A stretch of DNA of 64,000 bases, from contig NZ_CP126741.1 in NCBI RefSeq assembly GCF_030246905.1, positions 682,001 through 746,000 on the forward strand, read 5' to 3'. This stretch comes from Microbacterium sp. zg-Y818. Its GTDB lineage: Bacteria > Actinomycetota > Actinomycetes > Actinomycetales > Microbacteriaceae. The position numbers and the translations under genes were made by a program. How positions within the stretch are numbered: position 1 is the stretch's first letter; the number at the start of each line of letters is the position of its first letter. Of this stretch, positions 31,057 to 38,788 are shown in pieces. The notes beneath the pieces are model-generated. The model was not told the origin of the DNA. It saw only the letters and a program-made list of their open reading frames with translations, and ran no database searches.

Positions 31057-31132
31057 GGCTGTGCCTCCTTTCGGGCTCACAGTAGCCCGCCGCCGCGGGC
31101 CTCGATAGCGCCACTGCGAGAGAGCGCGTCGG

Positions 31133-32122
31133 TCATTGCCGGAAGACGCGACTGATGGCGGCGGCCAGCACGGAGACCTGCATCCAGAGCATGGCGCGAT
31201 ACAGGGGGCGAAGCACGAGAGCGGCGAGGGGGCGCGGCCGGCGCCCCGCGGGTGGCTCCCAGGCCAAGGAGATGCCCAGGTGCGTGCCGCCGGCGGCGTG
31301 CTCGAGCGAGAGCGTCACGCGACGGGCGTGGCTGCGGGCGACGTCCGGATACCGGAAGCGCCACTGGACCGACACCGGTTCCTGTGTCGACACGAGATGC
31401 ATCTCCTGCTGCCGCATCGCCGGTGTGATCCGCAGCGGTCGCCCGTCGGGGGCGTGCGTGCGGGGCCGGCCGATCCAGACGTCGCCGCCGGCCCCGCCGT
31501 GCGGTCGGGTCACGCTGCCGATGACGGCATCCCATTCGGGGATCCGCTCCGCGTCGGACACCAGCGCCCACACCTGCTCGGGCGGCGCCGGGACGAACGC
31601 CGTCGTCGAGGTCGACAAAGGAGCCTGGTCTCGTCGTCGCCGCGGTGCCGTCGGCAGCCGGTCGGCGTCGTCCAGGCGTCGTGCCACCTCGTCAGCACTC
31701 GCCCCCAGGCGCTCCAGGGTCGCGGCGATGAACCCGCTCGGCTCGGCGACCAGCGCGCGCAGGATCGCAGGCGCATCGCCGCCCCGGCCGGCGCGGGAGG
31801 CATCCTTCATGACCTGCAGCGCCCGCCCGCTCCAGTGGTACCCCTGCGTCTCGTGGAAGACGATCCGTCCGGGCTCCACCGCCGGCGCCTCGACCCCGAG
31901 AGACTCCAGCTGCGCGGTGTGCTGCGCCGACAGGGCGGCCCGCGTGTTCTCGACGGTCACGCCGAGGCTGCGCAGCACCTGACCTGCCACGCCGCCGTCG
32001 AGGGTCAGGGCGATGAGCAGGTGCTCGCAGTCCGCTTCGCGCAGGCCCTGACGGGAGGCCTCCTCCATGGCCATCAGCGACAGGACGTGGCTCGTGGCGA
32101 CCGCCTCGCCGAACGTCGCCAT
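31133..32122 (-). CDS. Clp_N-SRPBCC fusion protein
   Basis: The 329-residue protein joins two modules. Residues 1-150 form a Clp N-terminal double repeat (ATSHVLSLMAMEEASRQGLREADCEHLLIALTLDGG, then SGRALQVMKDASRAGRGGDAPAILRALVAEPSG), normally the substrate/adaptor platform of ClpA/ClpC, but no AAA+ domain follows. Residues 175-325 form an SRPBCC/START-like fold (TTAFVPAPPEQVWALVSDAERIPEWDAVIGSV), a hydrophobic-ligand cup. Its start shares a base with the HTH gene stop (TGATG), so the two are co-translated. A role as a ligand-sensing adaptor in protein quality control is conjecture. Confidence 0.75.
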   Translation of the reverse strand: MATFGEAVATSHVLSLMAMEEASRQGLREADCEHLLIALTLDGGVAGQVLRSLGVTVENTRAALSAQHTAQLESLGVEAPAVEPGRIVFHETQGYHWSGRALQVMKDASRAGRGGDAPAILRALVAEPSGFIAATLERLGASADEVARRLDDADRLPTAPRRRRDQAPLSTSTTAFVPAPPEQVWALVSDAERIPEWDAVIGSVTRPHGGAGGDVWIGRPRTHAPDGRPLRITPAMRQQEMHLVSTQEPVSVQWRFRYPDVARSHARRVTLSLEHAAGGTHLGISLAWEPPAGRRPRPLAALVLRPLYRAMLWMQVSVLAAAISRVFRQ

Positions 32123-32367
32123 CAGCCGTGCCTCCGCGGCACCGGGATGGCCGGGTCGACGCGTTTGGCGTACTTCTTGTGCACAGCCTGACGGCTGACG
32201 CCGAGGGCATCGGCGATGGTCTGCCACGTCATGCCCGCGCGCAGCGCGGCCTCGACCTGCCGCAGCTCGAGTCGGTCGGTGAGGGTCCGCAGGGATGCCA
32301 CGGCGCGCAGCCCAGCGCGAGGGTCGGCCGTGTCGCTGGCTGCGTCGGCGATCTGAGAAGCTTGCAT
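32122..32367 (-). CDS. Small HTH DNA-binding protein
   Basis: The 81-residue protein ends with a clear helix-turn-helix, LRQVEAALRAGMTWQTIADALGVSRQAVHKKYAKRV (residues about 36-71), of the type found in small sigma-region-4/AsnC-like or Clp_N-associated regulators. ATG 32367 is preferred because a TATGTT box lies exactly 6 nt upstream; a longer reading to 32403 would run through the operator repeats. It is the first gene of an operon with the Clp_N-SRPBCC fusion and probably represses or activates its own promoter through the tandem repeats upstream. Confidence 0.72.
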   Translation of the reverse strand: MQASQIADAASDTADPRAGLRAVASLRTLTDRLELRQVEAALRAGMTWQTIADALGVSRQAVHKKYAKRVDPAIPVPRRHG

Positions 32368-32370
32368 GCT

Positions 32371-32417
32371 GTCAACATACGTTGCTAACAAAGGGGGGGT
32401 CAACCTGAGTTGCTAAG
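32371..32417. promoter_or_regulatory. Tandem 19-bp operator repeats upstream of the HTH gene
   Basis: GTCAACATACGTTGCTAAC (32371-32389) and GTCAACCTGAGTTGCTAAG (32399-32417) agree at 15 of 19 positions and start 28 bp apart. Each has partly dyad arms, GTCAAC and GTTGCTAA. The first overlaps the -10 box of the HTH gene and the second is further upstream, a layout expected for cooperative autoregulation. The intervening sequence contains a G7 run. Confidence 0.65.
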
Positions 32418-32437
32418 GTGTGACGCGCACCGGCGGC

Positions 32438-33754
32438 TCAGAGCCGGCCGGCCGCCTTGAGCGCCAGGTACCGGTCGGCGATCTGCGGCGGCAGGTCATC
32501 GGGCGAGGCGCTGAGCGCGTCTCCGCCCGCGCGGGCGACGGCCGCGGCCACCCTGGCAGCGTCGCGCGCGCTGCGCTGCACCGCCGCCGCGCGGTACACG
32601 TCATCGGCGGTCCGTCGCCCGCCGGTGGCCTCGTCGGAGGGATCGGGCGCGGCGTCGGTGGCGGTGCCGACGAGCACGTGCGCCCGCCGCGCGACGGCGC
32701 CGAGCGAGCCCAGGAACCCGCGGGAGGACTCGGGGGAGTCCTGCGCGGTCAGCAGCACCACCAGCGACGGCCGGGAGGTGAGGGCGCGCACCTGCGCGAA
32801 GGCGGCATCCCAGTCGGTGTCGATCAGCTGCGCCTCCACGGGCGCCATCGCGTCGACCATCGCCGGCAGGAGCGCTGGGCCGTCGATGCCGGTGACCCGC
32901 GCCCGCAGCACCCGGTCGAACATCGCCAGATGCACGTGGTCGCCGGCGCGCGAGGCGAGGGCGGCCAGCAGCAGGGCCGCCTCCATCGCGGCATCCAGGC
33001 GTACGCCGTCCCCGACCCGCGCGGCGGCGGTGCGCCCGGTGTCGACGATGATCACGACGTGCCTGTCCCGCTCGGGGCGCCAGGTGCGCAGCATCGTCGT
33101 GCCGGCGCGAGCGGTGGCGCGCCAGTCGATGGAGCGCACGTCGTCGCCGCGGACGTACTCGCGCAGGCTGTCGAACTCGGTGCCCTGCCCGCGCACCTGC
33201 ACGCTGGTGTTGCCGTCGAGTTCGCGCAGCCGCGCCAATCGTGAGGGCAGGTGACGCCGCGACGCGAACGGCGGGAGCACCCGCACGGCGCCGGGCGCCT
33301 CGAGGCGCGCCTGCCGCCCCGCCATGCCGAGCGGGCCGCCGGAGCGGACGACGACGAAGTCGCTGCGCAGCTCGCCCCGCCGCCGTGGCCGCAGCGGCAT
33401 CGGGATCGTCCGGCGCTCGCCGGCCGGGACGTCCAGCGCAGCGCGGCCCTCCGGCGCGCCAGCCGTGGGCTGCCAGGCATCGCGCAGGTGGCCGCGCACC
33501 CGCCGTGGGCCGCCGTTGTGCACGACGAGCGAAGTGTCCACGCGCTCGCCCAGCCGGGTGCGGGTGGGACCGGTGCGCGTGAAGCTCAACCCGCGGGGGT
33601 CCGGCGTGGTTGCGGCATCCACGCCCGTCGCCAGCGCGCACAGCACGAGCCACACCCCGGCGACCGCCCACGGGGCGATGCCGGCCGAGCCCAGCAGCAC
33701 CACGGGCACGACGCCGAGGGCGACCAGTGCAGGAAGACGGCCGGTGACGTACAT
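32438..33754 (-). CDS. DUF58 family protein
   Basis: The 438-residue protein has two N-terminal membrane helices (PALVALGVVPVVLLGS, PWAVAGVWLVLCALATGV), a beta-rich middle, and the DUF58 core around residue 235 with GQGTEFDSLREYVRGDDVRSIDWRATARAGTTMLRTW, followed by a vWA-like fold (VVIIVDTGRTAA). DUF58 proteins pair with MoxR ATPases in chaperone-like complexes. GAAGGA lies just before ATG 33754. The MoxR stop is 68 bp upstream. This is the last gene of the five-gene operon. Confidence 0.88.
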   Translation of the reverse strand: MYVTGRLPALVALGVVPVVLLGSAGIAPWAVAGVWLVLCALATGVDAATTPDPRGLSFTRTGPTRTRLGERVDTSLVVHNGGPRRVRGHLRDAWQPTAGAPEGRAALDVPAGERRTIPMPLRPRRRGELRSDFVVVRSGGPLGMAGRQARLEAPGAVRVLPPFASRRHLPSRLARLRELDGNTSVQVRGQGTEFDSLREYVRGDDVRSIDWRATARAGTTMLRTWRPERDRHVVIIVDTGRTAAARVGDGVRLDAAMEAALLLAALASRAGDHVHLAMFDRVLRARVTGIDGPALLPAMVDAMAPVEAQLIDTDWDAAFAQVRALTSRPSLVVLLTAQDSPESSRGFLGSLGAVARRAHVLVGTATDAAPDPSDEATGGRRTADDVYRAAAVQRSARDAARVAAAVARAGGDALSASPDDLPPQIADRYLALKAAGRL

Positions 33755-33822
33755 GGTTCCTTCGGAGACGCGGGTCGGAGACGTGGGGCGGGGGACGCGG
33801 GATGCGGCGGGCGGACGCCGGC

Positions 33823-34821
33823 TCAGATCGGCACGGGGGTCTGCTGCTGCACCGACGCGAGGATCGCCTCCACCGACACGCCCTCGATCTCCGCCTCGGG
33901 TCGCAGCCGCAGCCGGTGCCGCCAGGCGGGCATCAGCATGGCCTGCACGTGGTCGGGCGTGATGGCGGGGTAGCCGCCCAGCCACGCCCAGACCTTGGCC
34001 GCCGCCAGCAGCGCCGTCGCGGCGCGCGGGCTCGCACCCAGCTGCACGGACGGCGCCTGCCGGGTGGCCCGGGCGAGGTCGACGACGTAGCCGAGCACAT
34101 CGTCGGCGACGGCGACGGATGCCGCGGCGCGCTGGGCGGCGCGGATCTCGTCGGCCCCGACGACTGCGCTCAGGCCCGCCGCATCGAGGTCACCCGGCCG
34201 GAACCCGTCGGCGTGGCGGCGCAGCACCGCGAGCTCGGCGTCGCGGGCGGGGACGCCGATGACGAGCTTCAGCAGGAAGCGGTCCAGCTGGGCCTCGGGG
34301 AGCGAGTAGGTGCCTTCGTGCTCCACCGGGTTCTGCGTCGCAGCGACGAGGAAGGGGTCCGGGATCGGGCGGGTGACCCCGTCGGCCGAAACCTGGCGCT
34401 CCTCCATGGCCTCGAGGAGTGCGGCCTGGGTCTTGGGGGGCGTGCGGTTGATCTCGTCGGCCAGCAGCACGTTGGTGAACACCGGTCCCTCGCGGAACTC
34501 GAACTCGCCCGAGCGCGCGTCGTACACCAGCGACCCGGACACGTCGCCGGGCATGAGGTCCGGCGTGAACTGCACGCGCTTGGTGTCCAGGCCGATCGCC
34601 CGGCTGAACGAGCGGACCAGCAGCGTCTTGGCGACGCCGGGCACGCCCTCCAGCAGCACGTGGCCGCGCGCGAGCAGGGCGATCAGCAGCCCTGTCACGG
34701 CGCCGTCCTGGCCGATGACGGCCTTGCCTACTTCCAGGCGCACGCGGTTCATCGCCTCGCGCAGGGCGTCGTCGTCGATCGGCGTCGCGGGTGCGGCGGC
34801 GGAGGGCTCGAGGTGGGTCAC
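33823..34821 (-). CDS. MoxR-family AAA+ ATPase
   Basis: The 332-residue protein has the MoxR arrangement: GQDGAVTGLLIALLARGHVLLEGVPGVAKT (Walker A, residues about 38-66), FTPDLMPGDVSGS, NVLLADEINRTPPKTQAALLEAMEERQV (Walker B DEIN) and FLVAATQNPVEHEGTYSLPEAQLDRF (sensor and arginine-finger region). MoxR ATPases activate or assemble partner proteins with vWA or DUF58 domains, and the partner is encoded next. It overlaps the DUF4350 gene by 4 bp. Confidence 0.95.
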   Translation of the reverse strand: MTHLEPSAAAPATPIDDDALREAMNRVRLEVGKAVIGQDGAVTGLLIALLARGHVLLEGVPGVAKTLLVRSFSRAIGLDTKRVQFTPDLMPGDVSGSLVYDARSGEFEFREGPVFTNVLLADEINRTPPKTQAALLEAMEERQVSADGVTRPIPDPFLVAATQNPVEHEGTYSLPEAQLDRFLLKLVIGVPARDAELAVLRRHADGFRPGDLDAAGLSAVVGADEIRAAQRAAASVAVADDVLGYVVDLARATRQAPSVQLGASPRAATALLAAAKVWAWLGGYPAITPDHVQAMLMPAWRHRLRLRPEAEIEGVSVEAILASVQQQTPVPI

Positions 34822-35990
34822 TGCGGGTTCCTCTCGGGTCGGACGGCGAGACGGACGGCCGTCTCGAGATCATCCAGGGCGTCGGCGAGCGCGACGAGTT
34901 CGGCGTCGGTGGCGGGCAGGTCGTCGATCAGGATGCCGCGCACGCGGCCGCGGTCCGCCCCGACGAGACCGGCTGCGGCGTCGGCGATGGTGGGGGCGGG
35001 GGTCGCGGGACCGAGGCCCAGCGTGCGGGCCAGACGCTCCAGGGCGCCGAAGCGCAGGAGGTCGGCAGCGTGGACGGTGTCCCGGGCTCGGGCGTAGAGG
35101 CGCGATCGCCCCTCGGTGGTCTCCGAGGCCCTCACGGTCACCGGCAGGTCCTCGGTGACGAGCGGGCCGAACCGGCGGCCGCGCCACACGATGGCGGCGA
35201 CCGCCGATGCCAGCACCACGACGATCGCGGGCGTCACCCAGTCGGGCGTGAGCTCGCCCAGTGTCGGGGCGGTGTCGGGGAGAGCGCCGTCGCCGAGGGC
35301 AGGCAGGTACCAGATCAGCCTCGGCTGGCGCCCCAGCAGGTTCGCCGCGAGTGCGGCGTTGCCGTCATCGGCGAGGTGCGCATTGGTGAAGAGCTCGCCG
35401 GCGTCGAGTGCGGCGATGCGGCCGGTGTCGCGCTCGACCGCGAGGAGGGCGTATCCGTCGCCAGACGGGTAGCAGGCGATGACGCCCGCCCCCGGGGTGA
35501 AGACGGCTCCCGGTGCGATCGCGCCGGCACGTTGCGCCTCGGCGAGGGTGCACTCCGGTTCGGCGCGGGCGCCGTCGCCGATCCCGGCGGCTGCGGCGTC
35601 GTCGAGGAGCACCCGGACGTCGCGCGAACGGGGGTCGACGAGCACGACGTCGTCGGCCATGCGCGTGAGGCTCTCGAGCGTTTCGTCGTCGAGTGCGGCG
35701 GTGTCGGTGAGCACGAGGGTGTCATCGCTGCCGGCCAGGGCCCGCTCTGCCGACGGCCGGTCGCGGACGACGTCGACGCGGATGCCCTGGTCGCGCAGCA
35801 CCTCCGCGACCGCGCGCGTGCCCCCGGGCCCCACGGACTCCGGATCCAGCGCATCGCGCTCGGTCCAGTCGCCGAGGGAGAGGAGGGCCGCTGAGCCCGC
35901 CCCGGTGATCACGAGGGCGGCGGCGATCGCCGCCCATCCGCCGAAGCGTCGGCGGCGTGTGGCGGTGTCGGGCTGGGCGGGCGCCGTCAT
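34818..35990 (-). CDS. DUF4350 domain membrane protein
   Basis: The 390-residue protein has an N-terminal helix (GGWAAIAAALVITGAGSAALLS), an extracytoplasmic DUF4350 region (SVGPGGTRAVAEVLRDQGIRVDVVRDRPSAERAL ... LVLTDTAAL), a second helix near residue 255 (PAIVVVLASAVAAIVW) and a helical cytosolic tail. DUF4350 resembles a GATase-like or intraflagellar-transport-like sensor fold and is regularly encoded with MoxR/DUF58. It overlaps neighbours by 4 bp on both sides. The molecular role is unknown. Confidence 0.85.
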   Translation of the reverse strand: MTAPAQPDTATRRRRFGGWAAIAAALVITGAGSAALLSLGDWTERDALDPESVGPGGTRAVAEVLRDQGIRVDVVRDRPSAERALAGSDDTLVLTDTAALDDETLESLTRMADDVVLVDPRSRDVRVLLDDAAAAGIGDGARAEPECTLAEAQRAGAIAPGAVFTPGAGVIACYPSGDGYALLAVERDTGRIAALDAGELFTNAHLADDGNAALAANLLGRQPRLIWYLPALGDGALPDTAPTLGELTPDWVTPAIVVVLASAVAAIVWRGRRFGPLVTEDLPVTVRASETTEGRSRLYARARDTVHAADLLRFGALERLARTLGLGPATPAPTIADAAAGLVGADRGRVRGILIDDLPATDAELVALADALDDLETAVRLAVRPERNPQ

Positions 35991-36640
35991 GGTGCGGGCA
36001 CCGGGTCGCGCCGGGGGGAGGACACGACGGCGTCGTCGTCGACCGCGGCGACAGCGCGGTAAAGCTCAGGCGTTCCCGGCAGACGCAGGTAGCGCACATC
36101 GTCGAAGGCGCTCGCCGCCCGCTCCAGGCGCTCGGCGAGCGCGGGCAGGGCAGCGCCGGCGTCGCGCGCGAAGGCGTGCACGGTGGCCCCGGGGGTGACG
36201 TCCACGATGCCGCGCTCGTCGAGCGCGCGGGCCAGCGCGCGGAACCGCTCGACGACGGCCGCATCCCATTCGCCGCGATCGGCGTGCTGCGCGGCCGCGG
36301 CCCGCAGCTGGGCGGCGGTGCGCTGCTCGGGATCTCCGAAGAGGTCCGCGGCGGTGCGCGAGCGGGCCGGAGTCCGCGGCATCCCCCAGATGGCGAGCGC
36401 GACCACGACCAGGGCGACGATGAGCACGGACACCCCGATCGCCAGCCACGGACCCCATCCCTCGGGGAGCTCGGTGGCGAAGAGGTCGCGGAAGAAGCGC
36501 TCCACGCCGTACGCGAAGCGGTCCAGGGCCGTCGGCTCGGTGATCGCGTAGGCGGGGTCGGACAGCTCCGTCTCGGCCCAGCGGCGTGCCTCTTCCCCGT
36601 CGGGGATCAGCGGAACGTCCGCGGTCAGGGCTTCACCCAC
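35987..36640 (-). CDS. DUF4129 domain membrane protein
   Basis: The 217-residue protein has one central membrane helix (WLAIGVSVLIVALVVVALAIW, about residues 60-80). DUF4129 follows, with RTAADLFGDPEQRTAAQLRAAAAQHADRGEWDAAVVERFRALARALDERG and a TVHAFARDAGAALPALAERLERAASAFDDVRY tail. GTG 36640 is the only good start in frame and gives a 16-bp overlap with the upstream gene; AGAGGG lies 9 nt before it. DUF4129 is a standard partner of this operon type. Confidence 0.82.
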   Translation of the reverse strand: MGEALTADVPLIPDGEEARRWAETELSDPAYAITEPTALDRFAYGVERFFRDLFATELPEGWGPWLAIGVSVLIVALVVVALAIWGMPRTPARSRTAADLFGDPEQRTAAQLRAAAAQHADRGEWDAAVVERFRALARALDERGIVDVTPGATVHAFARDAGAALPALAERLERAASAFDDVRYLRLPGTPELYRAVAAVDDDAVVSSPRRDPVPAP

Positions 36641-37929
36641 GGGTGCGATCCCTCTTCGCTCGGCGCGCCGGGCTCGGTCCGCGGCGCCGCAGGGGCGGGC
36701 GTGGTCGGCGCCGGCGGCGGGTACGCGCCTGGCGGCGGGGGATACGCACCTGCCGCGTATGGCGGGTACACGCCCGCGGGCGGGGGATACGCGCCCGCCG
36801 GCGGCGGGTAAGCGCCCGCGGGCGGAGGATACGCGCCCGCAGGCGGCGGGTAAGCGGCGTAGGGCGCCGGGCCGGCCGCCCGCGGGGCCACGGTGCGGCC
36901 GATGTGGAGTGTGTACGGATCCTCGAGGTCCGTGACTCCGGCGTCGCGCCGCTCGACGTAGGCGAGCAGGTCCTGGTCCAGACCCTCTCGCCGCATGCGG
37001 CAGTCGACGTAGATGAGCGATGTCGCCGTGGACTGCACGATGATCGCGACGGACTGCACGAGCACCGTGACCACCTGCGTCAGCACGCCGCCGACGATGA
37101 GGGCGACGAAGAAGCCGGTGTCGGGGTCCCCGGTGGGGGAGAGCACCGTGGAGACGGCGGTGGTCGCCAGCGAGAACGGCAGGCTCACCGCCTGGCCGAT
37201 GAAGCCGAAGGCGGTCGAGATGAGGACGACGATGCCGAGCGTCGACCAGAATCGGCCGCGGGTGAGCGACCACGACCGTGCGATGGCGCCGGTGATCGTC
37301 GCGCGTTCGAGGATGATCGCCGGGGGCACGAGCAGCAGCTTCACCGTCAGCCACAGCGCGAGCGGGATCGCCGCGAGCGCCAGGCCCACCGAGAGCGCCA
37401 GCCCGCTGATGGGCTCGCTGAGGACGAGCGCGACGGCGCCGGCGACGACGATGCCCATGGCCACCAGCACGACGAGGGTCAGCAGCAGGGTATAGCCCAC
37501 CAGGCGCCAGATGACGGGCTTCACCTGCGCCCACAGCGCGCGGAGGGTGAGCTTCTCGGCCACGACGGCGCGGGCCACCTCTCCGACCACCACGCCCTGG
37601 ACGATCACGCTCACAGCCGCCAGCACGAGGCTGACCAGCACGCTGCCGCCGACGCCGATGGCGATCGAGCCCGCCATCACCTCGTCGAACTCCTGCGTGC
37701 CCGGTCGCAGCGTGTCCAGGCGCAGGAACGCCGCGAGGACGATCGCGACGATCGCGAGCGATCCGATGAGCGTGACCACCGACTGCACGGTCAGCGCGAA
37801 CCCCAGCAGCACTCGCGGGTTCTGGCGCAGGGCCGAGAACGAACGTCCGAGGATGACGCCGAACGACAGCGGGCGCAGCGGGACGATGCCCGGGCGGGTG
37901 GCGGGTGTCCAGGCCGGATATGCGGTCAT
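36625..37929 (-). CDS. Polytopic membrane protein (GPDP membrane-domain like) with Pro-rich repeat tail
   Basis: The 434-residue protein has about six to eight membrane helices (residues 40-310), with LRPLSFGVILGRSFSALRQNPRVLLGF at the start and SWSLTRGRFWSTLGIVVLIS in the middle, as in glycerophosphoryl-diester-phosphodiesterase membrane-domain proteins. No phosphodiesterase domain is present. The cytosolic tail (residues about 360-420) is built of AYPPPAG heptads. It is the first gene of the operon, with GGGAGAG before ATG 37929, and the product could anchor the complex at the membrane. Confidence 0.78.
   Translation of the reverse strand: MTAYPAWTPATRPGIVPLRPLSFGVILGRSFSALRQNPRVLLGFALTVQSVVTLIGSLAIVAIVLAAFLRLDTLRPGTQEFDEVMAGSIAIGVGGSVLVSLVLAAVSVIVQGVVVGEVARAVVAEKLTLRALWAQVKPVIWRLVGYTLLLTLVVLVAMGIVVAGAVALVLSEPISGLALSVGLALAAIPLALWLTVKLLLVPPAIILERATITGAIARSWSLTRGRFWSTLGIVVLISTAFGFIGQAVSLPFSLATTAVSTVLSPTGDPDTGFFVALIVGGVLTQVVTVLVQSVAIIVQSTATSLIYVDCRMRREGLDQDLLAYVERRDAGVTDLEDPYTLHIGRTVAPRAAGPAPYAAYPPPAGAYPPPAGAYPPPAGAYPPPAGVYPPYAAGAYPPPPGAYPPPAPTTPAPAAPRTEPGAPSEEGSHPWVKP
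36712..36860. repeat. In-frame 21-bp tandem repeats encoding AYPPPAG heptads
   Basis: About seven 21-bp units encode four exact AYPPPAG heptads plus variants VYPPYAAG, AYPPPPG and AYPPPAP. Unit changes keep the reading frame, so copy number can vary without destroying the protein. Pro-rich repeats like this often make flexible, extended or sticky tails. Confidence 0.85.
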
Positions 37930-38102
37930 GACTCTCCCTGAGCAGGCTGGGGTGGGTCCTATCGTGTCATAACGCGCGGATGCCGCGACGCGGCTCCACG
38001 GAGCGGTGCGGCGACCTTGCGGCGGGGTCGGCTACTCTGGGCGGAGCCCGCCGGCCCTGACTGCGGAGCGGGCTGGGGAACCCGGAGGACGAGCACGCAC
38101 CC

Positions 38103-38783
38103 ATGACCTCACGCATCCTGGTGGTCGATGACGACACCGCGCTGGCCGAGATGATCGGCATCGTCCTGCGCACCGAGGGCTTCGACACGGTCTTCTGCGC
38201 CGACGGCGCGGCCGCTGTCGACGTGTGGCGCGCCGAGCGCCCCGACCTCGTTCTGCTGGACCTCATGCTCCCCGGAGTGGACGGCATCGAGATCTGCACG
38301 CGCATCCGAGCCGAATCCGGTGTGCCCATCATCATGCTCACCGCACGCACCGACACCGCCGATGTCGTCCGCGGCCTCGAATCGGGGGCCGACGACTACA
38401 TCGTGAAGCCCTTCAACCCGAAAGAGCTCGTCGCCCGCATCCGCACCAGGCTGCGGCCGACGACCGAGCCCGCCGGAGAGACACTGCGCATCGGCGACCT
38501 CACCGTCGACGTATCGGCCCACGAAGTGCGCCGCGGCGACGAGATCATCGCCCTGACGCCGCTGGAGTTCGAGCTGCTGGTGGCACTGGCATCCAAGCCG
38601 CAGCACGTCTTCTCGCGCGAGATGCTGCTCGAGCAGGTGTGGGGCTATCACTACAAGGCCGACACCCGCCTGGTCAACGTGCACGTGCAGCGGCTGCGTG
38701 CCAAGGTCGAGCTCGACCCCGACAACCCGCGCATCGTCACGACCGTGCGCGGCGTGGGCTATCGCGCCGGCGCGGTGGTCTGA
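38103..38783 (+). CDS. mtrA: Response regulator MtrA
   Basis: The 226-residue OmpR-family regulator has the acidic pocket VVDDDTA at the start, the phosphoacceptor Asp53 in LLDLMLPG, the switch Thr in MLTART and Lys in VKPFNPKELVARI. The C-terminal winged helix has LTPLEFELLVALASKPQHVFSREMLLEQVWGY and DTRLVNVHVQRLRAKVE. It is the actinobacterial MtrA, controlling cell-wall hydrolases, division and replication-linked genes. A TACTCT box (38033-38038) suggests an approximately 60-nt leader; GGAGGA ends 13 nt before ATG, longer than usual. The kinase gene follows after 5 bp. Confidence 0.96.
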   Translation: MTSRILVVDDDTALAEMIGIVLRTEGFDTVFCADGAAAVDVWRAERPDLVLLDLMLPGVDGIEICTRIRAESGVPIIMLTARTDTADVVRGLESGADDYIVKPFNPKELVARIRTRLRPTTEPAGETLRIGDLTVDVSAHEVRRGDEIIALTPLEFELLVALASKPQHVFSREMLLEQVWGYHYKADTRLVNVHVQRLRAKVELDPDNPRIVTTVRGVGYRAGAVV

Positions 38784-38788
38784 GGTCC

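Noticed and set aside
38041..38102. Hairpin and GGGGAACCC element in the mtrA leader resembling a c-di-AMP riboswitch
   Set aside because: Only one short element matches; the remaining helices and conserved boxes of that riboswitch are not seen, and the leader is only about 60 nt.
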